Assembly (NCBI RefSeq): GCF_900115005.1
Contig: NZ_FOUY01000029.1
Span: 1-64,000 of the forward strand
Reading direction: 5' to 3'
From: Pseudonocardia ammonioxydans
Lineage (GTDB): Bacteria > Actinomycetota > Actinomycetes > Mycobacteriales > Pseudonocardiaceae
Length of the DNA stretch: 64,000 bases
Shown: positions 53,115 to 63,731 of the stretch, piece by piece
How positions within the stretch are numbered: the stretch's first letter is position 1
Layout of the letters: the number at the start of each line of letters is the position of its first letter
The notes under the pieces: generated by a model
Database searches by the model: none
Told to the model about the DNA's origin: nothing
Seen by the model: only the letters and a program-made list of their open reading frames with translations
Translations under genes and position numbers: made by a program

Positions 53115-53148
53115 TGGCCGGGCCCGCGCCGCGCCCGCTGCTCTGACC
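53115..53148 (+). repeat. 34-bp direct repeat, right copy
   Basis: Near-identical copy (32/34) of the GH43 3' end at 51839-51872, again ending with an in-frame TGA. It follows ~115 bp of unrecognised sequence and precedes phoD's 3' end by 8 bp. Confidence 0.8.
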
Positions 53149-53156
53149 TCGCCCGT

Positions 53157-54761
53157 TCAGGCCCGGTGCAGGCGCGTGCTCCACAGCGACCCGCCGTCCT
53201 GGTCACGCAGGTGCACGTCGAGTACCGACCCGTCGGCGGCGACGTCGAGCTCCCCGAAGTGCTGGAACCCCTCCAACGGTGAGGCACCGTCGCGGTCCGG
53301 GCCGCGGACGAACTCGGCGCGCGGGCCGAACGTCGGGTCGAGCTCGTTCGGCCCGAACGCCCCCGCGTGCAGCGGGCCGGAGACGAACTCCCAGAACGGG
53401 TCGAAGCCGTCGAACGCGGCCCGCTCCGGGGCGTAGTGGTGCGCGGCGGTGTAGTGCACGTCCGCGGTCACCCAGACGACGTTGCGGACCGACCGCCGGT
53501 GCAGTCCCGCGAGCACCCCGGCGATCTCCGACTCGCGCCCGCGCGGCGGCCCGGGCCGCCCGTTGGCGACCGCCTCCCAGGCGGTGTCGCCGTCCGGGAC
53601 GAGGACCCCGAGCGGCATGTCCGACTGGACGATCTTCCAGGTCGCCCGGGACGACGCCAGCGCGTCGACCAGCCAGCGGGCCTGCGCCTCGCCGAGGATC
53701 GGCTCCGGTGCGCCGTCGTTGCCGGTGTTGCGACCGCGGTGGCTGCGCATGTCGAGGACGAACACCTCGACGTGCGGGCCGAACGGCATCCGCCGGTACA
53801 CCCGCCCGTCGACGGCGGCGCGGGGGTCCAGCGGCTGCCACTCGTGGAACGCGCGGAACCCGCGTGCGGCGAGCACGTCGACCCGCTTCTCGGTGTAGGG
53901 CTCCCCGGCCTCGCCGGTGAGGACCTCGCCCGGGTACCAGTTGTTGGTGACCTCGTGGTCGTCCCACTGCACGACCTGGGCGGTGCGGGCCGCGAACCGG
54001 CGCAGGTGCTCGTCGCGCAGGTTGTAGGCGAACTGCCCGCGGAACTCGGCGAGGGTCTGGGCGACCGCCGCCTTCTCCGGGGTCATCTCGTTGCGCCAGA
54101 CCCGGCCGTCGGGGAGCGTGACCGTCTCCTCCAGCGGACCGTCGGCGTAGACGGTGTCACCGCAGTGCAGGAACAGGTCCGGTTCCCGCGCCGCCATCGC
54201 GGAGAAGATCCGCATGCCACCGTGCGCCCGGTCGATCCCCCAGCCCTGGCCGACGACGTCGCCGGACCACTGGATCCGCACCGGCTCGCCGGGGCCGGGT
54301 ACGGCCCGGAACGACCCGGTCGACGGCTCGCTCGCGACACCGGTGTCGAGGTCCTCGGCGACGACCCGGTAGTGCACCCGCCCGCACCCGGCCGGGACCC
54401 GGAGCCGCCCGGTGAGGTCGGTCTCCGGGGTCAGCACGGGACCCGGGATGCGGCGGGCGTCGCGGAACGCGGCACCGGAGGCCCCGGACGCTCCGGGAAC
54501 CTCGGCGCCATCAGTGAATTCGGCGACCTCAGCGACTTCAGCGACTTCGACGACCATCCGCGACGGCCGGTCGGCCCGCACCCACACCAGGCCGGAGCCG
54601 GGTCGCACGTCCCCGGACTGCACGCCGTGGGTGAGCACCGGCCGGCCGGAGCGGACCAGCGCGGGCCCCGCCGTGGCGCCGGTCGGGAGGGCGAGCCCGG
54701 CCGCGGCGGTGAGACCGCCGGCGACCGCGCCCCGGAACAGGGAGCGACGGGAGAGGATCAC
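53157..54761 (-). CDS. phoD: PhoD-type alkaline phosphatase/phosphodiesterase, Tat-exported
   Basis: A 534-residue secreted metallophosphatase releasing phosphate from esters or teichoic-acid-like polymers. The N-terminus SRRSLFRGAVAGGLTAAAGLALP is a twin-arginine signal. After an N-terminal Ig-like domain (GVQSGDVRPGSGLVWVRAD...) come the metal motifs of the Ca/Fe PhoD family: SGDVVGQGWG, LHCGDTVYADGP, WDDHEVTNNW, VFVLDMRSHRG and VVWVTADVHYTAAHHY. A run of EVAEVAEVAE near 72-81 is an insertion in the first domain. Start is GTG 54761. Phosphate regulation is expected but no Pho box was identified. Confidence 0.93.
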   Translation of the reverse strand: MILSRRSLFRGAVAGGLTAAAGLALPTGATAGPALVRSGRPVLTHGVQSGDVRPGSGLVWVRADRPSRMVVEVAEVAEVAEFTDGAEVPGASGASGAAFRDARRIPGPVLTPETDLTGRLRVPAGCGRVHYRVVAEDLDTGVASEPSTGSFRAVPGPGEPVRIQWSGDVVGQGWGIDRAHGGMRIFSAMAAREPDLFLHCGDTVYADGPLEETVTLPDGRVWRNEMTPEKAAVAQTLAEFRGQFAYNLRDEHLRRFAARTAQVVQWDDHEVTNNWYPGEVLTGEAGEPYTEKRVDVLAARGFRAFHEWQPLDPRAAVDGRVYRRMPFGPHVEVFVLDMRSHRGRNTGNDGAPEPILGEAQARWLVDALASSRATWKIVQSDMPLGVLVPDGDTAWEAVANGRPGPPRGRESEIAGVLAGLHRRSVRNVVWVTADVHYTAAHHYAPERAAFDGFDPFWEFVSGPLHAGAFGPNELDPTFGPRAEFVRGPDRDGASPLEGFQHFGELDVAADGSVLDVHLRDQDGGSLWSTRLHRA

Positions 54762-54815
54762 CCACCCGTTGTAGCCCGTCCGGGTGAATGGGGGATGAAC
54801 CGCTCGTGAGCGGCG

Positions 54816-54955
54816 TCAGCCGAACAGTGCCGGGATCTTCAGCACCAGCTCGTAGAGCCCGTAGGCGAACGGCACCCCGACCCAGAGCCATGCGAGCACC
54901 GCGCCGACCCACTGCAGCGGGCCCCACGTCGCCGATCCGGTCGCCTGCTGCGGGC

Positions 54956-54959
<4 letters not shown>
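54816..54959 (-). CDS. Small single-helix membrane partner of MFS transporter
   Basis: A 47-residue protein, MSPQQATGSATWGPLQWVGA followed by a hydrophobic helix (VLAWLWVGVPFAYGLYELVLKI). Its ATG overlaps the stop of the oxalate/formate-type MFS gene by 4 nt (ATGA), so it is translationally coupled. Small proteins in this position are known beside OxlT-like carriers and are annotated as MFS small subunits; their role is unclear. Too short for many gene finders. Confidence 0.8.
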
Positions 54960-56362
<1,403 letters not shown>

Positions 56363-56443
56363 CGTGCCCTCCGTCGATCGTTGACGGCGCAACGCTAAGT
56401 AGCCGGACGGAGCAACGCAATTCGGGAAAGATCACGAAATGAC

Positions 56444-56476
56444 GACGCCGGCCCACCCGTCGGGTGAGCCGGCGTC
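56444..56476 (-). terminator. clpX terminator
   Basis: GACGCCGGC-c-CACCC / GTC / GGGTG-a-GCCGGCGTC forms a 14-bp stem with one internal mismatch, 37 nt after the clpX stop. On the transcribed strand it is followed by T-rich TCATTTCGTGATCTTTCCC. The best rho-independent terminator in the window. Confidence 0.8.
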
Positions 56477-56513
56477 GAGCCGGTGGGGGTCGGTCGCCCC
56501 CGTGGCGCGGTAC

Positions 56514-57803
<1,290 letters not shown>

Positions 57804-57967
57804 TGGTGTCGATCCCCAGTCCTGGTCCGGCGTTCTCGCGTCGTGCCCGTCGTCTCCCGGAGCGACCGGTCCGCAGGGACCGCGTGGCCTCCGGGGACGA
57901 CGGTACCTGCCCGGACCCGCCGCCGGGACTCCGAAGACGAGCCGATTTCGGCGGCGGGTCGGCGGGC

Positions 57968-58000
57968 GGTCACCGGTGCCGTCCCCCGGCTCCGGTGACC
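57968..58000 (-). terminator. Hairpin between clpP2 and clpX
   Basis: Perfect 9-bp arms GGTCACCGG (57968-57976) and CCGGTGACC (57992-58000) around a 15-nt loop, 10 nt after the clpP2 stop. Probably a partial terminator or RNA-processing site that sets clpX expression relative to clpP1P2. Confidence 0.45.
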
Positions 58001-58010
58001 CGGGATGTCG

Positions 58011-58700
58011 TTACCTGCCCGTGGCGGACAGCTTGCGGCTCTGCACGATCTCGTCGACCAGGCCGTACTCCTTGGCCTCCTCGGCCGTGAGGATCTTGTC
58101 CCGGTCGATGTCGTCGTGCACCTGCTCCGGCGTGCGGTTGGAGTGCCGGGCGATGACCTCCTCCATCCGGCGCCGGATGCGGGAGATCTCGGTGGCCTGG
58201 ATCTCCAGGTCGGAGGCCTGGCCGTAGACACCCTCGGTGGCCGGCTGGTGGATCAGGATGCGGGCGTTCTCGACCGCCATCCGCCGGCCCGGGCTGCCCG
58301 CGCAGAGCAGCACGGCCGCGGCCGACGCCGCCTGCCCGAGGCAGACGGTCTGGATGTCGGGGCGGATGAACTGCATCGTGTCGTAGATCGCCATCAGCGA
58401 CGTGAACGACCCACCCGGCGAGTTGATGTACAGCGAGATCTCGCGGTCGGGGTCCAGCGACTCGAGCACCAGCAGCTGGGCCATGGTGTCGTTCGCCGAG
58501 ACGTCGTTGATCTGCTCACCGAGGAAGATGATGCGCTCCTCGAAGAGCTTGTTGTACGGGTTGGACTCCTTGACCCCGTAGCTCGTGCGCTCGATGTAGG
58601 ACGGCAGCACGTAGCGGGCGCGGGCCGGGTCCGGCGCGTAGCCGCCGGGGCCGCGCAGATCGGCGACCGACTCGGGGTGGCGCGGATCGAAGGTGCTCAT
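58011..58700 (-). CDS. clpP2: ATP-dependent Clp protease proteolytic subunit ClpP2
   Basis: A 229-residue serine peptidase subunit. Catalytic Ser126 is in [11 protein letters not shown] and His151 in [19 protein letters not shown]. The oxyanion strand is [12 protein letters not shown]. In actinobacteria ClpP1 and ClpP2 form a mixed two-ring protease. This is the downstream, longer copy, with an N-terminal extension of ~30 residues. ATG overlaps the clpP1 stop by 1 nt. Confidence 0.97.
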   Translation of the reverse strand: MSTFDPRHPESVADLRGPGGYAPDPARARYVLPSYIERTSYGVKESNPYNKLFEERIIFLGEQINDVSANDTMAQLLVLESLDPDREISLYINSPGGSFTSLMAIYDTMQFIRPDIQTVCLGQAASAAAVLLCAGSPGRRMAVENARILIHQPATEGVYGQASDLEIQATEISRIRRRMEEVIARHSNRTPEQVHDDIDRDKILTAEEAKEYGLVDEIVQSRKLSATGR

Positions 58701-59347
58701 CAGGCGCTCCCGTTCTGCGAGCCGGTCACCCGGCCGGCATGCGTCACGACGTGGTCGACGAAGCCGTACTCCTTGGCCTCCTCGGCCGTGAACCAGCGGT
58801 CACGGTCGGAGTCACGCTCGATCGTCTCGAGCGACTGGCCGGTGTGCTGGGCGATGAGCTCGGCCATCTCCCGCTTCGTCTTGCGCAGCTGGTCGGCGAG
58901 GATCGTGATGTCGGCCTCGGTGCCGCCGATGCCGCCGGACGGCTGGTGCATCATGATCCGCGCGTGCGGCAGCGCGCTGCGCTTGCCGGGGGTACCCGCG
59001 GAGAGCAGGAACTGCCCCATCGAGGCGGCCAGCCCCATCGCGGTCGTCGCGACGTCGCACGGGATGAGGTTCATGGTGTCGTAGACGGCCATGCCGTCGT
59101 TCACCGAACCGCCCGGCGAGTTGATGTAGAGCTGGATGTCCGACTCGGGGTCCTCGGCCGCGAGCAGCAGCATCTGTGCCGCGATCCGGTTCGAGATCTC
59201 CGAGTCCACCTGCTGGCCGAGCACGATGATCCGCTGCTGGAGCAGCCGCTCGTACACCGAGTCGGACAGCGACATCGCGCTGATCCCGGACCGCATCTGC
59301 GGCCCGGCGTCGCGGCCCGCGAGCGGGCCGATGTCCTGCTGGCTCAC
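58700..59347 (-). CDS. clpP1: ATP-dependent Clp protease proteolytic subunit ClpP1
   Basis: A 215-residue peptidase subunit that pairs with ClpP2. Ser109 in [11 protein letters not shown] and His134 in [17 protein letters not shown] are the active-site residues; [19 protein letters not shown] forms the substrate strand. The start codon is GTG, and the first ~25 residues are probably a processed propeptide (mature start near [11 protein letters not shown]). It is the first gene of the clpP1P2 unit, 250 bp after tig. Confidence 0.97.
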   Translation of the reverse strand: MSQQDIGPLAGRDAGPQMRSGISAMSLSDSVYERLLQQRIIVLGQQVDSEISNRIAAQMLLLAAEDPESDIQLYINSPGGSVNDGMAVYDTMNLIPCDVATTAMGLAASMGQFLLSAGTPGKRSALPHARIMMHQPSGGIGGTEADITILADQLRKTKREMAELIAQHTGQSLETIERDSDRDRWFTAEEAKEYGFVDHVVTHAGRVTGSQNGSA

Positions 59348-59492
59348 TTCACCCTGCTTTCCGAAGTCTCCGCCCTACCCGGTGCGGGGGCGCCGGACGG
59401 GCGGAGAAAGTCTTCCTCTGGATCGCTCTCGGTTCTCCGGTGTCGGGTCTTGCGAACCCGTTCTCGACCCCTGGGGGCCGGTTCGGGTCCGA

Positions 59493-59522
59493 CCCTACGC
59501 GGGCCGGGAGGCCCGCGTAGGG
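59493..59522 (-). terminator. tig terminator
   Basis: Perfect 13-bp arms CCCTACGCGGGCC (59493-59505) and GGCCCGCGTAGGG (59510-59522) with a GGGA tetraloop, 75 nt after the tig stop and before clpP1. No U-run, but the stem is very stable. Confidence 0.7.
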
Positions 59523-59596
59523 AACGACGCCCGATGTTCGCCGACAGCGCACCACACGGCGTGCCGGTGCGCTGCCGGCGCGGGCGAACAGCCAGG

Positions 59597-61060
59597 TCAG
59601 GCCTTGGCGTCGGCGGCGGTGCCCTCGGTGCTGTCGGCCGTGTCCGCACCGGACTCGGCCGACTCGGTGGACTCAGCCGACTCGCCGGTCACCTCGCCCT
59701 CCACGGTGTCGGGGGCCTCGTCGGCCTCGGCGTCGTCCTCCGGGCCCAGCAGGTCCGAGAGGTCGACGGCCTCCCCGCCGGGCAGGGTGACCGACACCGA
59801 ACGCACGGCGTTGATCAGCGCCTTGGAGCGGCGGACGTCCTGGTAGATCGCCGGGATCTGACCGGCCTGCTGGATCTGCTGGACGAACTGCTCGGGCGCC
59901 ATGCCGTACTGCTGGGCCTGGTAGAGGATCCGCTCGGTGAGCTCCTGGTCGTTGACCGAGATCTCCTCGCGGTCCGCCAGCGCGTCGAGCACCAGGCGGT
60001 AACGGACGGCCTTCTCGGCCTCCTCCCGCGACTCGGTGTCGAACTGCTCGCGGGTCTTGTCCTGCGCGGCGAGGAACTCGGCGAAGCGCTCCTCGTCGTG
60101 GTCGAAGGCGTGCACCGCGTCGTGCAGCCGGTTGTCGACCTCGCCCTGCACGACGCTCTCCGGCAGCGGGACCTCGGCACCCTCGACGAGCTTGTCGAGC
60201 AGCCGGTCGCGGGCCTGCGTGGCCTGCTCCATGCGCTTGGACTGGCCGAGACGCTCGCGCAGGTTCTCCTGCAGCTCCTCGAGCGTGTCGAACTCCGACG
60301 CGAGCTGGGCGAACTCGTCGTCGGCGTCGGGCAGGTGGCGCTCCTTGACCGCGGTCACCTTGACGGTGATCTCGGCATCCCGCTCGGCGTACTCACCGGC
60401 GACCAGCTTCGAGGTGAAGGTCTTCTCCTCGTCGGCGGACATGCCCTCGAGGGCCTCGTCGATGCCGTCGATGAGACCGCCCTGGCCGACCTCGTAGGAG
60501 AAGCCGGTGGTGGTCGCCTCCTCGATCTCCTTGCCGTCGACCGCGGCGGAGAGGTCGATCTGGACGAAGTCGCCGGTCTGCGCGGCGCGCTCGACGCCGG
60601 ACAGGGTGCCGAAGCGGGCCCGCAGCTGGTCGAGCTGCTCGGTGACCTGCTCCTCGGTCACCTCGGTCTCGTCGACCTCGACGGCCAGGCCCTCGAGCTC
60701 GGGCAGCTCGATCTCCGGCCGGACGTCGACCTCGGCGGTGAACGCGAGGCGCTCGCCGTCGGCGATCTCGGTGACCTCGATGTCCGGCTGGCTGATCGGC
60801 TTGACGTCCTCGGAGGAGACCACGGCCTCCTGGTACTTGGCCGGGATCGCGTTGTTGACGACCTCGTCCAGGACCGGGCCGCGGCCGATGCGGGCCTCGA
60901 GGATGCGGGCCGGCGCCTTGCCCGGGCGGAACCCGGGGATGCGGACCTGCTGGGCGATCTTCTTGTACGCGCGGTCGAAGTCGGGCTTGAGCTCGTCGAA
61001 CGGCACCTCGACGTTGATTCGGACGCGCGTCGGGCTGAGGTGCTCGACGGTGCTCTTCAC
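59597..61060 (-). CDS. tig: Trigger factor
   Basis: Ribosome-bound folding chaperone with peptidyl-prolyl isomerase activity. The N-terminal ribosome-binding domain has GFRPGKAPARILEARIG (ribosome signature GFRxGKxP). The FKBP-like domain (~160-240) follows with GDFVQIDLSAAVDGKEIEEA, and the C-terminal chaperone arms extend to ~430. The last ~50 residues are an acidic Glu/Ser/Ala tail. GTG 61060 follows AAGGAG. Its position before clpP1P2 is conserved. Confidence 0.97.
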   Translation of the reverse strand: MKSTVEHLSPTRVRINVEVPFDELKPDFDRAYKKIAQQVRIPGFRPGKAPARILEARIGRGPVLDEVVNNAIPAKYQEAVVSSEDVKPISQPDIEVTEIADGERLAFTAEVDVRPEIELPELEGLAVEVDETEVTEEQVTEQLDQLRARFGTLSGVERAAQTGDFVQIDLSAAVDGKEIEEATTTGFSYEVGQGGLIDGIDEALEGMSADEEKTFTSKLVAGEYAERDAEITVKVTAVKERHLPDADDEFAQLASEFDTLEELQENLRERLGQSKRMEQATQARDRLLDKLVEGAEVPLPESVVQGEVDNRLHDAVHAFDHDEERFAEFLAAQDKTREQFDTESREEAEKAVRYRLVLDALADREEISVNDQELTERILYQAQQYGMAPEQFVQQIQQAGQIPAIYQDVRRSKALINAVRSVSVTLPGGEAVDLSDLLGPEDDAEADEAPDTVEGEVTGESAESTESAESGADTADSTEGTAADAKA

Positions 61061-61269
61061 GGTGGAACTCCTTGCCGGTACGGGCTTCTGTACGGGGCCG
61101 CTGCGCGCGGCCCGTCTGTTCTCCGGCCCCCGGACGGATCCGGCGGTGACCCCGGGATCGCACCGGGCGTCCCCTCCCGGCCCACGGGCACGCGGACGTG
61201 CCGCTGCGACGGCGGGGGCTCGCGCGAGTCTAGGCGAGGCCACTCCCGGCATCTCGGGCCGGGCGTTCG

Positions 61270-61689
61270 TCACGGCGCAACGGCACCGGGCGGGGGATCC
61301 TCGAGACCGCCCACGTCGGCCACGGTGACCTCGACCGGACGCGACCCGTCGCCGAGGACGGCACGGACGCGGGCGGCGATCCCGTCGGCGATCTGCGCGA
61401 ACGGCGGGCCCAGCGAGACGACGACGGCGATCTCCACCGGGTCCCCCAGCCGCACCCCCGCGACGCGCCGGCCCGGGAGATAGGAGGCGATGGAACCGAA
61501 CGGGCCGCCGTCGAGCCGCAGTACCGACGGATGCTCGAGCACGGCGGCGGCGACGTCCTCCGGCCCGGCTGCTCCGTCCGGGCCCGGTACTCCGTGCGCA
61601 CCCGGCGCCCGCTCCGCCCGCTCCGCCTGCTCCGCCTGCTCCGCGCGCGGAGCGGTCTCCTCGGTCGCCGCACCGGCCTCCTCGGTCAC
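61270..61689 (-). CDS. Small Asp23/Gls24-like protein
   Basis: A 139-residue protein with an Ala/Glu-rich first third containing EQAEQAERAERA and a C-terminal ~90 residues (HPSVLRLDGGPFGSIASYLPGRRVAGVRLGDPVEIAVVVSLGPPFAQIADGIAARVRAVL...VEVTVADV) resembling the Asp23/Gls24 envelope-stress fold. GTG 61689 has TACGCT 6 nt upstream, a leaderless arrangement. It is divergent from the ECF sigma operon, which encodes two more proteins of this type, so it is probably part of the same system. Confidence 0.75.
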   Translation of the reverse strand: MTEEAGAATEETAPRAEQAEQAERAERAPGAHGVPGPDGAAGPEDVAAAVLEHPSVLRLDGGPFGSIASYLPGRRVAGVRLGDPVEIAVVVSLGPPFAQIADGIAARVRAVLGDGSRPVEVTVADVGGLEDPPPGAVAP

Positions 61690-61923
61690 CGCGCCAGCGT
61701 AGGGCCTGGCGCGCCACCGGCGGTGGCGCCGCACGGGGGCGGACACCGCCCGTTCGAGCGTCCGTTTCCCCTGCGTGTCCGACGCGCGACGCTGCGTGCC
61801 GGTCGCTACCGTCGCCGTCAGTCGTCGGCTTCCCGCCCACGGGTTCCCTTTCCGCACGCCGACGCGACAGCCATCCCGGACCCAGGGCGGCGGCCCGGTC
61901 CCGGCCCACGGAGACGGACGCAG

Positions 61924-62550
61924 GTGCAGGTCAGCGATCCCACGGTCCGCGACGGACCGCCCGGTGCGGGGGCCCCGGCCGCCGGTGCCGCCTCCGGGCG
62001 TGCCGTCCGGGCCGCGCTGGACGAGCCGACCCTGGTCGCCCGGGCCCAGGACGGCGACGTGCACGCCTTCGAGGAGCTCGCCCGGCGGCACCAGGACGCG
62101 TTGTTCCGGGTCGCGGTGCGGGTGCTCGGCCAGCGGGCGGACGCCGAGGACGCCCTGCAGGAGGCACTGCTCGACGCCTGGCGCAGGATCGGCACGTTCC
62201 GCGGCGAGGCCGCGTTCTCGACCTGGATGTACCGCATCGTGACGAACCGCTGCTCCGCGCTCGTGCGACGGAACCGGCCGACGGTGCCGCTGCCCGAGGA
62301 GGACACCGTCCTGATCGCCGGTCCGGACTCGCCGGAACGCAGTGCCGAGGTGGACGCGGAGCTGGCCGCGCTGTCCCGCGCGGTGCAGGAGCTGCCGCAC
62401 GAGCAACGCACCTGCTGGGTGTTGCGGGAGCTGGAGGGGTTGGGCTATGCCGAGATCTCCCAGGTCACCGGAGCCGGGGAGACCGCCGTGCGCGGGCGGA
62501 TCCACCGCGCACGGGCCGCGCTCGCTGAGAGGATGCGGGAATGGCGGTAG
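61924..62550 (+). CDS. ECF-type RNA polymerase sigma factor
   Basis: A 208-residue sigma-70-family factor with regions 2 and 4 only. Region 2: LVARAQDGDVHAFEELARRHQDALFRVAVRVLGQRADAEDALQEALLDAWRRIGTFRGEAAFSTWMYRIVTNRC. Region 4: LSRAVQELPHEQRTCWVLRELEGLGYAEISQVTGAGETAVRGRIHRARAALAERM. GTG 61924 is the likely start. The next gene overlaps it by 10 nt and encodes a protein with a zinc anti-sigma motif, its probable antagonist. Confidence 0.93.
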   Translation: MQVSDPTVRDGPPGAGAPAAGAASGRAVRAALDEPTLVARAQDGDVHAFEELARRHQDALFRVAVRVLGQRADAEDALQEALLDAWRRIGTFRGEAAFSTWMYRIVTNRCSALVRRNRPTVPLPEEDTVLIAGPDSPERSAEVDAELAALSRAVQELPHEQRTCWVLRELEGLGYAEISQVTGAGETAVRGRIHRARAALAERMREWR

Positions 62551-63179
62551 AACGGGTGCGGCCGCTGGCCTGCGGCCGGGACGCCGCCGACGTGTGGGAG
62601 CACGCCGAGCAGGGCGTCCTCGACGAGCACGAGCGGTCCTGCCCGCACTGCGTCACGGCCCGCGCCGACCGGGCGCGGCTCGGCGGGCTGGTCGCGCGGA
62701 TGGCGGCCGAGCCGCTGGAGCCGCCGTCGTCGGTGCTGGAACAGGTGATGGGCGCGGTGGTCGCCGACCTGCGCCCGCACGAGCTGTTGCGGATCGGGCC
62801 GGACGCCTGGCTGGGCCGCCCGGCCGCGGAGTCGGCGCTGCGGCACGTCGTCGACTCGATGGGCGGGCTGCGGGCCCGGCGCTGCCGGATCGAGCAGTCC
62901 GGTGCCACCCCCACGGCCGCCCCGGGCACGGCGGCACCGGGCACGGCGGTCCCGGGCACGACGGTTCCGGGCACGGCGGTCCCGGGCACGGCCGACCGGG
63001 ATCCGGCCGTCCGGCCGGTCCGGGTCCGGATGTCGGTGGCCGCGCGGTTCGGCGAGGACCTCACCTCGGTCACCACCCGGGTCCGACAAATGATCATCTC
63101 GGCCGGGGAGCGGACGCTGGGTCTCCCGATCGAGGTCGTCGACATCCTCGTGGAGGACCTGTGGGAGGAGCCGGCATGA
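62541..63179 (+). CDS. Zinc anti-sigma domain fused to Asp23/Gls24-like domain
   Basis: A 212-residue protein. Residues ~10-60 contain HERSCPHC, exactly the Hx3Cx2C motif of zinc-binding anti-sigma factors, in a helical setting. A linker around 118-150 is a run of ~5-residue APGTA/VPGTA repeats. Residues ~158-210 (VRVRMSVAARFGEDLTSVTTRVRQMIISAGERTLGLPIEVVDILVEDL) match the C-terminal part of the Asp23/Gls24 fold. No transmembrane helix is present. It overlaps the sigma gene by 10 nt and the next Gls24-like gene by 4 nt. The inferred role is a soluble anti-sigma factor coupled to Gls24-type proteins. Confidence 0.82.
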   Translation: MAVERVRPLACGRDAADVWEHAEQGVLDEHERSCPHCVTARADRARLGGLVARMAAEPLEPPSSVLEQVMGAVVADLRPHELLRIGPDAWLGRPAAESALRHVVDSMGGLRARRCRIEQSGATPTAAPGTAAPGTAVPGTTVPGTAVPGTADRDPAVRPVRVRMSVAARFGEDLTSVTTRVRQMIISAGERTLGLPIEVVDILVEDLWEEPA

Positions 63180-63571
63180 GCACCGTCCGGCTGCACGTCT
63201 CGGACCTCGCCGTCGCGCGGGTGGCCGCCCGCCGGGCCCGCGCGGTCCCGGGCGTCACGACACTGGTCGGGGACCTCCAGCAGACGCTGCTCGGCCTGGC
63301 CGCGGGCTGGCTGCCCCGCGATCCGGTGCCCGCGGAGCTGGACGCCCGGGGTGTCGTCGCCCGGGTCCACGGCGGGGCCGGTGCACACGGTGGGGCCGGA
63401 GCGCAGGACGGGGAGGTGGACCTGCGTGTGAGCGTCGGGGTCCGCTTCGGAACCCCCTGCGCCGAGCTCGCCGCGCGGGTGCAGCAGGAGGTCGCCACCG
63501 AGGTCGCCGCGGTGACCGGGCTGACCGCCCGGGTCCGGGTCACGATCGCGCACATCGACCTGCCGCATTGA
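63176..63571 (+). CDS. Asp23/Gls24-family protein
   Basis: A 131-residue protein: VRLHVSDLAVARVAARRARAVPGVTTLVGDLQQTLLGLAAGWLP at the front and EVDLRVSVGVRFGTPCAELAARVQQEVATEVAAVTGLTARVRVTIAHIDLPH at the end follow the Asp23/Gls24 pattern, with the Gly/Ala/His-rich insert HGGAGAHGGAGA between. Firmicute Asp23 proteins coat the membrane through a small anchor; none is visible here. Its ATG overlaps the anti-sigma fusion gene (ATGA). Confidence 0.85.
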   Translation: MSTVRLHVSDLAVARVAARRARAVPGVTTLVGDLQQTLLGLAAGWLPRDPVPAELDARGVVARVHGGAGAHGGAGAQDGEVDLRVSVGVRFGTPCAELAARVQQEVATEVAAVTGLTARVRVTIAHIDLPH

Positions 63572-63650
63572 CGACCCTGCCGCACTGAGGACCTGCCGCA
63601 CTGACGACCCTGCCGCACCGACGCCCTGCCGCCCTGCCGCACCGACCGCG
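63557..63650 (+). repeat. 16-bp tandem repeat spanning the last gene's stop codon
   Basis: About six imperfect units of CCTGCCGCACTGACGA (16-17 bp, later units shortened) begin inside the final DLPH codons of the Gls24-like gene and continue ~80 bp downstream. The stop codon itself lies in the first unit, so slippage here could change the protein's C-terminus. Confidence 0.7.
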
Positions 63651-63731
63651 CCTCGCAGCCGTGCGCTCGGGCACCGCAGCGGATCCGCCCACCTCGGTCG
63701 CCCCGCGCCCCGCTCCCAGCGCGGCGGGAAC

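Noticed and set aside
52997-53145. 49-codon plus-strand ORF ending in the right 34-bp repeat
   Set aside because: No ribosome-binding site or recognisable domain; its only similarity is the last ~10 codons copied from GH43. Treated as part of the repeat block.
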